A DNA stretch of 64,000 nt from Oricola cellulosilytica. Its GTDB lineage: Bacteria; Pseudomonadota; Alphaproteobacteria; Rhizobiales; Rhizobiaceae. The position numbers were made by a program, and so were the translations under genes. The DNA lies in NCBI RefSeq assembly GCF_019966575.1, contig NZ_JAINFK010000001.1, positions 1 through 64,000 of the forward strand. The letters are read 5' to 3'. Numbering within the stretch: position 1 is the stretch's first letter; the number at the start of each line of letters is the position of its first letter. The notes under the pieces were generated by a model. The model did not search any database, was not told the origin of the DNA, and saw only the letters and a list, made by a program, of their open reading frames with translations. Shown here one piece after another: positions 35,815 to 45,094 of this stretch.

Positions 35815-37704
35815 TTGAACGTTCATCGGGCGCTTCCGAAGCAGGAATCGGTCAACGGCATTTTGATGAATGCTGACCTGACCGAAAGACCTTACCTGAT
35901 CGACGGTCACGTCACCCTTCCGCAACTGTTCGAGTCGCGCTGCAAAGCGCTGGGCCAGAGGACAGCCCACCGCGAAAAGGACCTCGGCATCTGGTTGTCT
36001 TTTTCGTGGGCCGATTTCTGGGAGCATGTGCGTCTGATCGGGCTCGGGCTGATCTCGCTGGGACTGAAGCGGGGTGACGTCGTTTCGATTCTTTCCGAAG
36101 ACAACAAGGAGTGGGTCTACTGCGATATCGCAATCCAATGTGTGGGCGGCATCAGCTGCGGCATCTACACGACGGACTCGCCTGCACAGCTCGAATATCT
36201 GATCAACGATTCAGCCAGCCGCTTTCTGATCGTTGAGAACGATGAGCAACTCGACAAGTTTCTCGAGGTCCAGGACCGGATGGCCCATCTGGAAAAAGCG
36301 ATCGTGATCGATCCGGACGGCCTGTTTGATTTCAGTCACGAACGGGTCATGTTTCTGGACGAGCTTTACGCGCACGGGCGGGCTCATTTGAAGGGCAATC
36401 CGGAACAGTTTGAAGAGGAGATCGCAAAGGCCGCGCCGGACGACACCGCGATCCTGATCTACACTTCCGGAACCACCGGCGCGCCGAAAGGCGCGATGAT
36501 CAGTCACTCCAATATCTTCTTCTCACTATGCGCGGCCATGCATAATACGCCGAGCCTTGAGACCGATGAGCAAGTCTGCTTTCTGCCGCTCTGCCACGTG
36601 TTCGAACGGGTGTTCTCGGGCTTCCTGCCGATCGCGTCGCGAAACACGATCAACTTCGCCGAGAGCCCGGAGACGGTGTTCGACAACGTTCAGGAGGTCT
36701 CGCCGCACACGTTCATCGCCGTTCCGCGCCTCTGGGAAAAGCTCTATTCGCGAGTGACGATCCTGGTGAACGAGGCCACCGGCCTGCAGCGCTGGGCCTT
36801 CCGCCGGGCCGTCGACACCGGCCTGCGGAAGGTGCGCCATGAGCTTGCGGGTCAACCGGTTCCCGTCGGCATCGCGATCGCCTATCGCTTCTGGAATTTC
36901 GCCGTCCTCTCCAACATGCGCAGAATGTTGGGAATGGATCGCGTGCGGCGCTGTTCTTCCGGAGCGGCGCCGATCTCACCCGATCTGCTGCGCTGGTTCA
37001 GGGCGGTGGGAATTCCGCTGTACGAGGGATACGGCATGACCGAAACGACCAGCCTGATATCTACCAACACGACCGATGCGAATTCGGTCGGCACCGTGGG
37101 TCGGCCCGTAAAAGGCGCGGAGGTACGTATTGCCGATGACGGCGAGATTCAGTACAGGGCCGGCAATGTCTTCCAGGGATACTGGCGAAAGCCTGACAAA
37201 ACCGCCGAGACATTTACCGAGGATGGCTGGCTTCGCACCGGCGACGTCGGCGAAATGACCCCCGACGGTTTCGTCAGGATCACCGGACGCCTCAAGGACA
37301 TCATCATCACGGCGGGCGGCAAGAACATCACACCTGCCGAGATCGAAAATCGCCTTAAGTTTTCGCCTTACATCTCTGATGCCGTCGTGATCGGCGACAA
37401 ACGCAAATACCTGACCTGCCTGATCATGATCGATCAGGAGAACGTAGAGAAATATGCCCAGGAGCACCGGGTTCCGTTCAGCGATTTCCGGTCACTGTGT
37501 GCCACCACCGAGGTCCAGATGCTGATCCGGGACGTAATGGAGGAGACGAACCGGGACTTCGCGCGCGTCGAACAGATCAAGGATTTCCGCCTGATCGACG
37601 TGTTGCTGACGGCAGAAGACGAAGAGCTGACGGCAACGATGAAGCTGAAGCGCGGCTTCGTGGAAAGGAAACACCATGCTTTGATCGAGCAGATGTACGA
37701 CTGA
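35815..37704 (+). CDS. Long-chain acyl-CoA synthetase (AMP-forming)
   Basis: A 629-residue adenylate-forming ligase of the FadD15/AMP-dependent group. The P-loop IYTSGTTGAPKGAMISH is at about residue 217, the adenine motif is YEGYGMTETTS, and the hinge GWLRTGDVGEM is followed by GRLKDIIITAGGKNITPAEIE with the C-terminal domain. It converts a carboxylic acid, ATP and CoA to acyl-CoA. The start is a TTG at 35815 preceded by GGAGG; an ATG 17 codons later is the alternative. Its place inside the Liv operon implies that the imported solute is a carboxylic acid activated to a CoA ester. Confidence 0.85.
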   Translation: MNVHRALPKQESVNGILMNADLTERPYLIDGHVTLPQLFESRCKALGQRTAHREKDLGIWLSFSWADFWEHVRLIGLGLISLGLKRGDVVSILSEDNKEWVYCDIAIQCVGGISCGIYTTDSPAQLEYLINDSASRFLIVENDEQLDKFLEVQDRMAHLEKAIVIDPDGLFDFSHERVMFLDELYAHGRAHLKGNPEQFEEEIAKAAPDDTAILIYTSGTTGAPKGAMISHSNIFFSLCAAMHNTPSLETDEQVCFLPLCHVFERVFSGFLPIASRNTINFAESPETVFDNVQEVSPHTFIAVPRLWEKLYSRVTILVNEATGLQRWAFRRAVDTGLRKVRHELAGQPVPVGIAIAYRFWNFAVLSNMRRMLGMDRVRRCSSGAAPISPDLLRWFRAVGIPLYEGYGMTETTSLISTNTTDANSVGTVGRPVKGAEVRIADDGEIQYRAGNVFQGYWRKPDKTAETFTEDGWLRTGDVGEMTPDGFVRITGRLKDIIITAGGKNITPAEIENRLKFSPYISDAVVIGDKRKYLTCLIMIDQENVEKYAQEHRVPFSDFRSLCATTEVQMLIRDVMEETNRDFARVEQIKDFRLIDVLLTAEDEELTATMKLKRGFVERKHHALIEQMYD

Positions 37705-37742
37705 CACAAGAAATCTATTTCAAACTCAGGGAGGAGAACGAG

Positions 37743-38906
37743 ATGAAATGGACAATCACGAAATCGCTTTTCGGAGGGGTGTGCTCGCTGGCGCTGGCAG
37801 GCGCCGCGGTCGCCGAACAGGGCGTCACGGATACTGAAGTGGTGATCGGCTCGAACGGCGATCTTTCGGGGATCTTTGCGCCGTTCAACGTGCAGGCGAT
37901 CAAGGCTGCGCAAATGGTGTTCGACGAGGCCAATGATTCGGGGGGCATCCACGGGCGCAAAATCCGCTTCGTGGTGGAGGATCACCAGTACCAGATGCCC
38001 AAAGCGATGGCGAACTTCAACAAGTTGATCAACTCCGATCAGGCCTTTGCGATGATCCTCAATCTCGGCACTCCGATGAATCTGGCCGGATTTCCATTGA
38101 TGGAGGCCAAGCAGGTCGCCAACCTCTCGCCCCTCACCTCTTCCAAAGAGATGCTGTCCGGCGACACGACTTATAAATACGCCGGCACGTCTTCCTATTA
38201 CGACCAGATGCTCGCCGGCATCGATCATCTTGTTAAGGAGAAGGGCGCCGAGGAAGTGTGCGCCATGTACATCCCGTCGGATTTCGGCAAGGAAATCCAG
38301 TCGGGCGCCAAGACCAAGGCGGAAGAACTCGGTAAAACATGGGCAGCCGAGACGACACACAAGCCAGACGAGGGCGAGTTCGTCGGCGCGCTTACCAAGC
38401 TCAAGGATGCCGGCTGCGACATCGTTGCCACGGCACTGGGCGTGCGCCAGACCATTGTCGCCGTCGCCACCGCCAAGAAGATCGGCTGGACGGACGTGAC
38501 TTTTCTCGGAAGTTCGGCGGCGTTCCACGAAGCGATCGCGGCGCAGCCAGGTGGCATCACGGAAGGCTACTACGCGGCCGCAGGCTGGGCCGACTACAAG
38601 CCGCGTATGGACGATCCGGAGGTCAAGGCCTGGTATGACGCCTACAAGGCCAAGTATGACGGCGAAGAACCGGGCATGGCAGCGATCCTCGGCAACTCGG
38701 CGGCGCAAGCGCTGGTCAAGGGGCTCGAGGCGGCCGGACAGGACCTGAATGCCGCGTCGTTCCAGCAAGGCCTCGAATCGCTGAAATACAGAGATGCGGT
38801 TGCCGGTAACGAAGTCGAATACGGTCCCGGCAAGCACCAGGGTTCCGATGACATCATCATCTCGGTGGTCAGGGAAGGCGTGTTCCAGGAAGTCGCTCGC
38901 CAGTAG
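37743..38906 (+). CDS. Liv-type ABC transporter substrate-binding protein
   Basis: A 387-residue periplasmic binding protein (type 1 fold) with signal peptide MKWTITKSLFGGVCSLALAG and cleavage near AVAEQ. The mature start GVTDTEVVIGSNGDLSG, then ANDSGGIHGRKIRFVVEDHQYQ, are typical of Leu/Ile/Val-binding homologues. GGGAGGAG precedes the ATG. It is the last gene of the plus-strand operon, with a probable terminator 30 nt after it. Confidence 0.88.
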   Translation: MKWTITKSLFGGVCSLALAGAAVAEQGVTDTEVVIGSNGDLSGIFAPFNVQAIKAAQMVFDEANDSGGIHGRKIRFVVEDHQYQMPKAMANFNKLINSDQAFAMILNLGTPMNLAGFPLMEAKQVANLSPLTSSKEMLSGDTTYKYAGTSSYYDQMLAGIDHLVKEKGAEEVCAMYIPSDFGKEIQSGAKTKAEELGKTWAAETTHKPDEGEFVGALTKLKDAGCDIVATALGVRQTIVAVATAKKIGWTDVTFLGSSAAFHEAIAAQPGGITEGYYAAAGWADYKPRMDDPEVKAWYDAYKAKYDGEEPGMAAILGNSAAQALVKGLEAAGQDLNAASFQQGLESLKYRDAVAGNEVEYGPGKHQGSDDIIISVVREGVFQEVARQ

Positions 38907-39241
38907 GCAGTTGCCGGCATCCAACAATAACTCTCGGCCGGGGCAGTTGCTCCGGCCCGTTTCCCTACATCCGAATCACATGCCAGTTGTCAGCTAATAC
39001 TTAGCAGTGCGGCCTTCCAATGGCGCTTTGGCACCAAATCGGGACATTCTTATTGTCCGCCGCGACCAAAGACTGTTGAAAATGACGCGAGATTTTCATT
39101 TCCAGCTATCTTTCTGGGTACAAGTGGTGGCGACCATTGCCGCCGAATGTCCTCGAGCGAATAATTCTACTGCCTTAGGTAAGTGGCGCAAATGCGGCTT
39201 GATGAGAACGCCCGGATTGGCCGCGGGTTTTCGCTCATGGA
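38907..39241. other. Intergenic region between the Liv operon and gspD
   Basis: No supported gene. It holds the terminator at its left end and, near the middle, an inverted repeat GAAAAT (39078-39083)/ATTTTC (39092-39097). The gspD promoter should lie here, but no clear -35/-10 pair can be named. Base composition is less GC-rich than in the flanking genes. Confidence 0.5.
38936..38957 (+). terminator. Probable terminator of the Liv/acyl-CoA operon
   Basis: GGCCGGGGC (38936-38944), loop AGTT and GCTCCGGCC (38949-38957) form a 9-bp stem with one G-T pair, followed by CGTTTCCC. It sits 30 nt after the last stop codon. The T-run is short, so termination is probably moderate. Confidence 0.5.
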
Positions 39242-41401
39242 TTGTTTGCGAGTGATTTATTGCCGAGATTAGCGCACCAGACCGGGAAGGTAATAGCATT
39301 TTTTGCCAGTATCTTTCTGCTTGCGTCGTGTACGACGACCTCACGCATGACCGTGGATGATCTGTTTTCTGACAGTTTGCGCGGCCTCGAGAACAGCGGC
39401 GCTCCGAGGCGCGCGAGCGGCGACTCTCGCTCGCGCGTTCTTGCTGGGAGTGGGCATGCCCGACGCGACTTTCAGGGCGTGTACCAGGAGGGATCGGGAA
39501 GTTTTGTTTCGTCGCGCGCGCCATATGTGGAATCCGGCCAAACGCGCGACGGCGAGGATGGCTATACGCTAAACCTTGTGGAAGCCCCCATCGCCGCGGC
39601 CGCCAAGACGGTTCTCGGTGACACTCTGGGGGTGAATTACACGATCGATAATCGCGTCACCGGCACGATCTCACTGCAGACGAGCGCGCCGGTTGAGCGG
39701 GAAACACTCGTGGAGTTGTTCGAAACCGCACTCGCCGTCAACGGCGCGTCTGTAGTGCGCCGCGGTAGCGGCTTCCAGATTGTTCCCTCCAATGAAGCGC
39801 TTGCATCGACACCAGCCGTCAGCGTTCCGTCGGTCTCACCGAACGGTCCCGGGATCATGGTTCAAGTCATCGAGTTGACGAATATCGGCGCCGAAGAGAT
39901 GCAAACCATCCTGGAGCCGATTTCGCGCAGCGGCGCCATCTTGAGAGCCGACACAAGACGGAACCATCTCGTACTTGCCGGCACTGCCCCGGACCTGCAG
40001 GCCATGCGGGATGCGATCGGCGTGTTCGATGTCGACTGGATGCATGGCCAGTCGGTCGCGCTTCATCCGCTCCGCGCCGCAAGACCGGACGCCGTCGCCA
40101 AGGAACTGGAAACGATCTTCGGGGTAGAGGACGGATCGGGCGTTATCCGCTTCGTCGCCAACGACCGCCTTAATTCCGTTCTCGTAATCACGTCGCGCGC
40201 CAGCTATCTACGGCGTGCCGCAACATGGATAGACAAACTTGACCGGCTTGCCAGCACGAACGACGAGCAATTGTTCGTCTACAATATCCAGAACCGCCCG
40301 GCACCAGAGTTGGCGGAAGTTCTGCAGTCGGTGCTAGCCGGGCGTTCCAGTGGCGAGACGCAGTCTGTGGGCGCCGCTGTCGCCCCGGATCTGGTCGCCG
40401 TATCCATCGATGGCGACGAAGGCGTCACGGCATTTACCGGATCGGAGGATGACGGCTCTCCAAGCGCCGAGGGTGTTCCGTCGATCGTTGCGGATGTCGA
40501 AAACAATGCGCTGCTGATTTCCACCACCGCGCGTGAATATGAGCGCATCGAGCAAATTCTCCGACAACTCGATGTGGCACCTATCCAGGTGCTCCTGGAG
40601 GCGGTCATTGCCGAGGTCCGCCTGAACGACGAGCTGAAGTTCGGCCTGCGCTGGGCGGTCGAAAGCGGTAACTTTTCCCTCAATCTATCGGACGTGGCGA
40701 ACGGTTTCGCGGGCCCGGCCTTCCCCGGGTCTTCCTTCGCGTTCGTTACCGACAATGTTCAGATTACGCTCAACGCACTCGCGAGCCTTACAGACGTCAA
40801 CATCGTCTCGTCGCCTAACATCCTCGCGTTGAACAATCAGAAGGCGCTGCTTCAAGTCGGAGACCAGGTGCCGATTGTGACGCAGCAGGCGACGTCCGTC
40901 GGGGCGGCGGATGCACCGGTGATCAATTCGGTCACGCTGAAAGACACCGGCATCATCCTCTCCGTTCTTCCGCGCGTAAACGCGAGCGGCCGGGTGCTGC
41001 TGGATATTGAGCAGGAAGTCAGCAATGTGGTGCGGACCACGACATCTGGTATCGACTCGCCAACGATCCAGCAGCGTAAAATATCGACAAAGGTGCTCGT
41101 AAATGATGGCGAGAGTCTCGCACTCGGCGGGCTTATCCAGGAACAGAACAGCCTCGAGCGCGGACAGGTGCCCATCGTCGGCGACATCCCAATCGTGGGT
41201 AATCTGTTCAAGAACAAGACGGATTCGATCATTCGAACGGAACTAATTATTTTCATTCGTCCACGAGTTGTGCGAAACCTTTACGAGGCGCGCGACGTCA
41301 CCTCGGAATTCCGAAACCGTCTAGGCTTCAACTCCGCGCTCACGCCACGCCGGCAGGGTAAGACACAGCTTCAGCGCGATCTGAACCGGCTGAAGTATTG
41401 A
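39242..41401 (+). CDS. gspD: Type II secretion outer-membrane secretin GspD
   Basis: A secretin of 719 residues (TTG start; other starts possible). The N-terminus contains a lipobox LLASC with Cys near residue 29, so it may be a self-piloting lipoprotein. Domains: an N0-like domain (~100-180, TLGVNYTIDNRVTG), N1-N3 repeats (NDRLNSVLVIT, VADVENNALLI), and the secretin domain (~430-690) with VGDQVPIVTQ, GIILSVLPRVN and LGGLIQEQNS. It forms the outer-membrane channel through which folded proteins leave the periplasm. It leads a short plus-strand operon gspD-gspO-gspG, which converges on the main gsp operon. Confidence 0.9.
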   Translation: MFASDLLPRLAHQTGKVIAFFASIFLLASCTTTSRMTVDDLFSDSLRGLENSGAPRRASGDSRSRVLAGSGHARRDFQGVYQEGSGSFVSSRAPYVESGQTRDGEDGYTLNLVEAPIAAAAKTVLGDTLGVNYTIDNRVTGTISLQTSAPVERETLVELFETALAVNGASVVRRGSGFQIVPSNEALASTPAVSVPSVSPNGPGIMVQVIELTNIGAEEMQTILEPISRSGAILRADTRRNHLVLAGTAPDLQAMRDAIGVFDVDWMHGQSVALHPLRAARPDAVAKELETIFGVEDGSGVIRFVANDRLNSVLVITSRASYLRRAATWIDKLDRLASTNDEQLFVYNIQNRPAPELAEVLQSVLAGRSSGETQSVGAAVAPDLVAVSIDGDEGVTAFTGSEDDGSPSAEGVPSIVADVENNALLISTTAREYERIEQILRQLDVAPIQVLLEAVIAEVRLNDELKFGLRWAVESGNFSLNLSDVANGFAGPAFPGSSFAFVTDNVQITLNALASLTDVNIVSSPNILALNNQKALLQVGDQVPIVTQQATSVGAADAPVINSVTLKDTGIILSVLPRVNASGRVLLDIEQEVSNVVRTTTSGIDSPTIQQRKISTKVLVNDGESLALGGLIQEQNSLERGQVPIVGDIPIVGNLFKNKTDSIIRTELIIFIRPRVVRNLYEARDVTSEFRNRLGFNSALTPRRQGKTQLQRDLNRLKY

Positions 41402-41877
41402 ATCCGGACCTATCCAGCCTGGAGTCCGGTTTTGCGATGGTCCTGCTGGGGATCCTGGCCGTGATCGTTGTGGTGGACCTGCGGGAACTTCGAATTCCGG
41501 ACTTGGCAAACCTTGCCCTGCTTGCCGGTGGCTTGGTGTTCTGGTGGATCCGCGACGTTCATTCTGTTCCACTTCAACTGGCGGCCGCCGCGGGCGGGTT
41601 TACGCTCTTCTGGATAGTCCGAGCCCTTCATCTTCGCCTTTCATCACGCGTCGGTCTCGGTCTCGGCGACGTCAAGATGGCTGGCGCGAGCGCTGCATGG
41701 TTTCACCCGAGCCTGTTCCCGGTCTTCTTGCTCGTCTCGTCGGCCACCGCTCTCTGCGCCATTCTGATACTCGCCTCGGCGCGACGCAAAACAATCAGAT
41801 CTTACCGACTGCCGTTCGGACCGTTTCTTGCTATAGGACTTTTCATTACATGGATGATCGAGGTCGCCTTCGTATGA
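41398..41877 (+). CDS. gspO: Prepilin peptidase (A24, single-domain)
   Basis: A 159-residue integral membrane aspartic peptidase with about six helices. The two catalytic Asp lie in VVDLRELRIPD and in GLGLGDVKMAGA (GxGD). The N-terminal methyltransferase-type domain of full-length GspO/PilD is absent, so it resembles CpaA-type short peptidases. It should cleave the leaders of GspG, H, I, J and K encoded here. TTG start overlaps the gspD stop; its own stop overlaps gspG. Confidence 0.8.
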   Translation: MNPDLSSLESGFAMVLLGILAVIVVVDLRELRIPDLANLALLAGGLVFWWIRDVHSVPLQLAAAAGGFTLFWIVRALHLRLSSRVGLGLGDVKMAGASAAWFHPSLFPVFLLVSSATALCAILILASARRKTIRSYRLPFGPFLAIGLFITWMIEVAFV

Positions 41878-42347
41878 TCAAGCTGCCAAATCGCAAGTCA
41901 CTACCGGTGACGACGTTCCGGCGTTCACCCCGCCTTGGCGAAGATGGGTTCACGCTCGTCGAGCTTCTGGTCGTGCTCGCGATCATCGGGCTGGTCGCAG
42001 CGCTTGCGACACCGCAGGTGCTCCGCTATCTCGGATCGGCGCGGGTCTCGACGACGACCGCGCAAATGCGGAGCATCGGAAGCGCGCTCGAACTTTACTA
42101 TCTCGATCACGGCGCATATCCGGCCGAAGAGCCGGGACTTTCCGCTCTGGTTCAAGCGCCGGCCGGCAGCACAACGTGGAACGGACCCTATATCAAGGGC
42201 GATGGTGCGCTGCGCGACGCGTGGGGAAATCCCTTCGGCTACAGCGTTTCCGCCGACACCGGGGGCGTTGTGATCAGTTCGCTCGGTCAGGACAATATCG
42301 AGGGCGGCGAAGGTCTCAACGCGGACCTGGAATTCAGGGCGCAGTAG
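41874..42347 (+). CDS. gspG: Major pseudopilin GspG
   Basis: A 157-residue pseudopilin with prepilin cleavage site in LGEDG|FTLVELLVVLAI and Glu5 present. The globular part has YYLDHGAYPAEEPGL and AWGNPFGYSV, matching the GspG beta-loop near the calcium site. The start ATG overlaps the gspO stop (ATGA). A 33-residue basic leader is longer than usual. Polymers of GspG form the pseudopilus that pushes cargo out. Confidence 0.88.
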   Translation: MIKLPNRKSLPVTTFRRSPRLGEDGFTLVELLVVLAIIGLVAALATPQVLRYLGSARVSTTTAQMRSIGSALELYYLDHGAYPAEEPGLSALVQAPAGSTTWNGPYIKGDGALRDAWGNPFGYSVSADTGGVVISSLGQDNIEGGEGLNADLEFRAQ

Positions 42348-42352
42348 CCGGA

Positions 42353-43003
42353 TCACCGCGCTAGCGGGACGGCGACAGCGCGCAGCGCGATCGGTTCGGA
42401 GCCATTCCGTTCCTGTACCACGGATACTGCGATCGCGGACGGCAGCTTCGCGTTCGTCGACCAAACGTTTTGCCAATTCTCTGGATCGGATCGTGTGGCA
42501 CTGCCTTCGGCATACCCGAACTTCACGGATCTGATCCCGTCCGCCAGAATGATCTTCTGGACATCCCCGCGCTCCCGCTTGTCCTTCACCAACTGGACCA
42601 AACGAGGTTTCCTTCCGCTTCTGTCGACTGTGAACTGAATCTCGGCGAGACCAGTGGTCCGCACCCCTCGGCGAGCCACCGCCGCGAAACGGATCGAATC
42701 CGCTTCGCCATCAAGATACAACCCGCCTGCCTTCTCGCCCTGGGGCGCCAAGACAAGCATCTCCGCGCTCTCAATCGTACGAGCGACGTGTCGCACGACT
42801 GCCTGAAGCGATTGAATATTTTCGACCTGTACCTGCTTTTCGCTCAACGGCCTTATCTGCGAAAGCATCGACATCATGACCAAGCCCATGGCGCCTGTGA
42901 TCATGAGAACGATAAGAACCTCCAAGAGGCCGAAACCGGCCTGCCAATTTTGTGCCTGTACCCAGCCGGCATGCCCGTGCCCTGTCGGACGAGGCGCAGT
43001 CAT
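42353..43003 (-). CDS. gspJ: Minor pseudopilin GspJ
   Basis: A 216-residue pseudopilin with cleavage motif QAG|FGLLEVLIVLMI (Glu5 present). The size and position after gspI, plus TIESAEMLVLAP and the late SVVQERNGSEP, fit GspJ. It is the last gene of the minus-strand operon and its stop lies 5 nt from the gspG stop, so the two gsp operons converge. The start overlaps gspI by 4 nt. Confidence 0.75.
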   Translation of the reverse strand: MTAPRPTGHGHAGWVQAQNWQAGFGLLEVLIVLMITGAMGLVMMSMLSQIRPLSEKQVQVENIQSLQAVVRHVARTIESAEMLVLAPQGEKAGGLYLDGEADSIRFAAVARRGVRTTGLAEIQFTVDRSGRKPRLVQLVKDKRERGDVQKIILADGIRSVKFGYAEGSATRSDPENWQNVWSTNAKLPSAIAVSVVQERNGSEPIALRAVAVPLAR

Positions 43004-43398
43004 GTGTCAGCCTGCCCGAGGACCATCGTCTCGAAGCGGTGTCTCAGCCGTCGAATTGTGCCGCTTGTCAACGTAAGGACGATGTGGCTTGCCGATTGTG
43101 TTTCGAGCCCAGGCACCGCGCGGGCCTCGATAACCCAATGCAGGCCGGAGTTGCGGTCGACACCCTCTGTTCGCCCTGGCCTTGGCGGGGTCGCGGCCAA
43201 GGAAGCAAGCGTGCGGCGGGCGACCTCTTCAATGTCGCGCGCGTGGTCGGACATCCCGAGCCGGCTGCTCGCCAGCGCCACCGACTGGACCGCCGTACCC
43301 AGGGCCAAGGCGAGGATGAGGAGTGCGACAATTGTCTCGAGTAGCGTAAAGCCCGCTTCCGGTGCTCGTCTATCCTTTCTTCGGGTGCCGCCCTTCAT
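43000..43398 (-). CDS. gspI: Minor pseudopilin GspI
   Basis: A 132-residue pseudopilin starting MKGGTRRKD with cleavage motif EAG|FTLLETIVALLILAL (Glu5 present). The short globular part contains HWVIEARAVPG. The ATG at 43396-43398 overlaps the gspH stop (ATGA), which decides it over the upstream in-frame ATG. Confidence 0.78.
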   Translation of the reverse strand: MKGGTRRKDRRAPEAGFTLLETIVALLILALALGTAVQSVALASSRLGMSDHARDIEEVARRTLASLAATPPRPGRTEGVDRNSGLHWVIEARAVPGLETQSASHIVLTLTSGTIRRLRHRFETMVLGQADT

Positions 43399-43871
43399 TC
43401 GATCGCTCGCGTTGCGATCGAGCCCGTGAGCCAATTCACCGACACAGCATTTCCTCTTCCACCTCCGCCGATTATGCGCACTTCGCCGCCGCTCGATATA
43501 CCGTCGGGAAAGAAAAGAATCCGCCCGGCATCGCCGGTCTCCGCCAGTTCGGCGGCAGTCGTTATCTCAAGCGCAAAGTTCTCAGAGGCCGAAAAGACCG
43601 GTTCCGGTCCATCTCCAAAGACCAGTCCGTTCTTCACATCCACTCTTATCGAGCGTGCCGTACCCTGCGTGACCGCCTGGAGTGCGACCTTGCGCATTTC
43701 CGCCGCGATCGTATCGGCAGCAGCCTTCGTTGTCGCCTTGCGAAGGAACACGGCACTTTGCGAAACCGTCAAACCGACCAGTCCCGCGATTGCAATCACG
43801 ACCAACATTTCGGCCAGGGTAAAGCCGTTCTCGGGGCAAAGGGGCCGGCCGCGTGTCCGAGGGGCAAGCAT
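43395..43871 (-). CDS. gspH: Minor pseudopilin GspH
   Basis: A 158-residue pseudopilin with cleavage motif ENG|FTLAEMLVVIAI (Glu5 present) and a GspH-type beta-rich domain (RILFFPDGISSGGEVRI). The ATG at 43871 overlaps the gspF stop; a GTG one codon earlier is also possible. Confidence 0.78.
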   Translation of the reverse strand: MLAPRTRGRPLCPENGFTLAEMLVVIAIAGLVGLTVSQSAVFLRKATTKAAADTIAAEMRKVALQAVTQGTARSIRVDVKNGLVFGDGPEPVFSASENFALEITTAAELAETGDAGRILFFPDGISSGGEVRIIGGGGRGNAVSVNWLTGSIATRAIE

Positions 43872-45094
43872 CACGGCAACGCAGCCGAGTTGATGCTGAG
43901 CAATGCCGACATGATGGAAAGAACAAGCCCTCCGATCATGATGCCCAGAAGAATGGTGATTGCGGGGGTCATCAACGCCAGCAGAACACCGATGCGCTGG
44001 CGGGCTTCGGCGTCGATAATGGAAGCTGCGCTCGCAGTCACATCAGGCAACCGGTTGACGCTGTCTCCAGCAGTAACCAGAGACACGACCTTGGGGCCAA
44101 AGAGGCCAGTTTCACGAATCGCGGTCGCTAGCCGCTGCCCATGTGCGACCTCGTCATGCACGGCTTCCATCCGGCTTCGGATCGCCTGATCGTTGCAACC
44201 CTTTGCCGACAGGGCCAAAGCGCTCGCCATGGATGCACCCCCGCGCAGAAGCATGGATAGACTGCTCAGATAACGCGCCAGTTCCAGATTGCGGCGAATC
44301 GGTCCGAGCAGTGGAATGCGGCCCGTGACGCGGAAGAAAAGTCCCGCCAGTGCTTTGCGAAAACTCGGTGAAACAACGACCGATGCTGTGATTGCCGCGA
44401 GGCCAATCGCCAACGGCAGAGCCCAATCGGTCAGTGTCGTTCGCAGCACGACCAAAGCGGCGACGATCGCCGGCATTTCCGCTTGTGACCCATCAAAAAT
44501 CGGCTCGATTGCAGGCACGAGAACGAAGGTCAGAAGCCCGACCGCGCCGGTCATCATGAACAGCAGGAAGACAGGATAGGCAATCGCCTCGCGAATTCGG
44601 GCGCGGTGTTTCTCGCGCGCCTCGTGCTCGGTCGCAAGAAGTGCAAATACCTCGCCGAGATTGCCAGCCGCGTCTCCGCTCGCAATCAACGAAAGGGCAT
44701 CACTTCTGAAAACCTTCGCCTGGGAGAAAGCGGTCGCCGCGTCCTTGCCCGACGTGACCGCCGCGAGAATTTCTTGAAGGAGCTCGCGTCTCGGCCCGGG
44801 CTCCTCGCCTTCCGCGATAGCCGCGAGTGCCTGCACGACAGTCATGCCGGCGCGCATCAGCACCGACATTTCCACGAAAAGGCTTTCCGGCTTCTGCCTG
44901 CGTCGAAACCGGAACAGCGATCGCGATCGGGCAGGTTTGAACGCCGGGGACACGGAAACCTCGGCGTCCTCGATATCAAAAACGGATTTTCCCGCCGCCA
45001 CCAACTCCTTCAGCGCCTCGGCGCGGTCGCGCGCATTCACCTCACCGATGTCCACGGCTCCATTGGTAAGATATGCACGGTAACGAAACTTCAT
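43871..45094 (-). CDS. gspF: Type II secretion inner-membrane platform protein GspF
   Basis: A 407-residue protein with the duplicated GspF domain, each copy followed by membrane helices (three in total; about residues 170-190, 220-240 and 375-400). Family marks include FVEMSVLMRAGMTVVQALAAI, ALSLIASGDAAGNLGEVF, and near the end LALMTPAITILLGIMIGGLVLS given by its core ITILLGIMIGG. It connects the GspE ATPase with the pseudopilus base. It overlaps gspE by 4 nt. Confidence 0.87.
   Translation of the reverse strand: MKFRYRAYLTNGAVDIGEVNARDRAEALKELVAAGKSVFDIEDAEVSVSPAFKPARSRSLFRFRRRQKPESLFVEMSVLMRAGMTVVQALAAIAEGEEPGPRRELLQEILAAVTSGKDAATAFSQAKVFRSDALSLIASGDAAGNLGEVFALLATEHEAREKHRARIREAIAYPVFLLFMMTGAVGLLTFVLVPAIEPIFDGSQAEMPAIVAALVVLRTTLTDWALPLAIGLAAITASVVVSPSFRKALAGLFFRVTGRIPLLGPIRRNLELARYLSSLSMLLRGGASMASALALSAKGCNDQAIRSRMEAVHDEVAHGQRLATAIRETGLFGPKVVSLVTAGDSVNRLPDVTASAASIIDAEARQRIGVLLALMTPAITILLGIMIGGLVLSIMSALLSINSAALP

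Noticed and set aside
37434-38927. 497-codon minus-strand frame opposite the Liv binding protein
   Set aside because: The plus frame has a signal peptide and a full periplasmic binding fold; the minus frame is rich in Arg, His and Val without domains.
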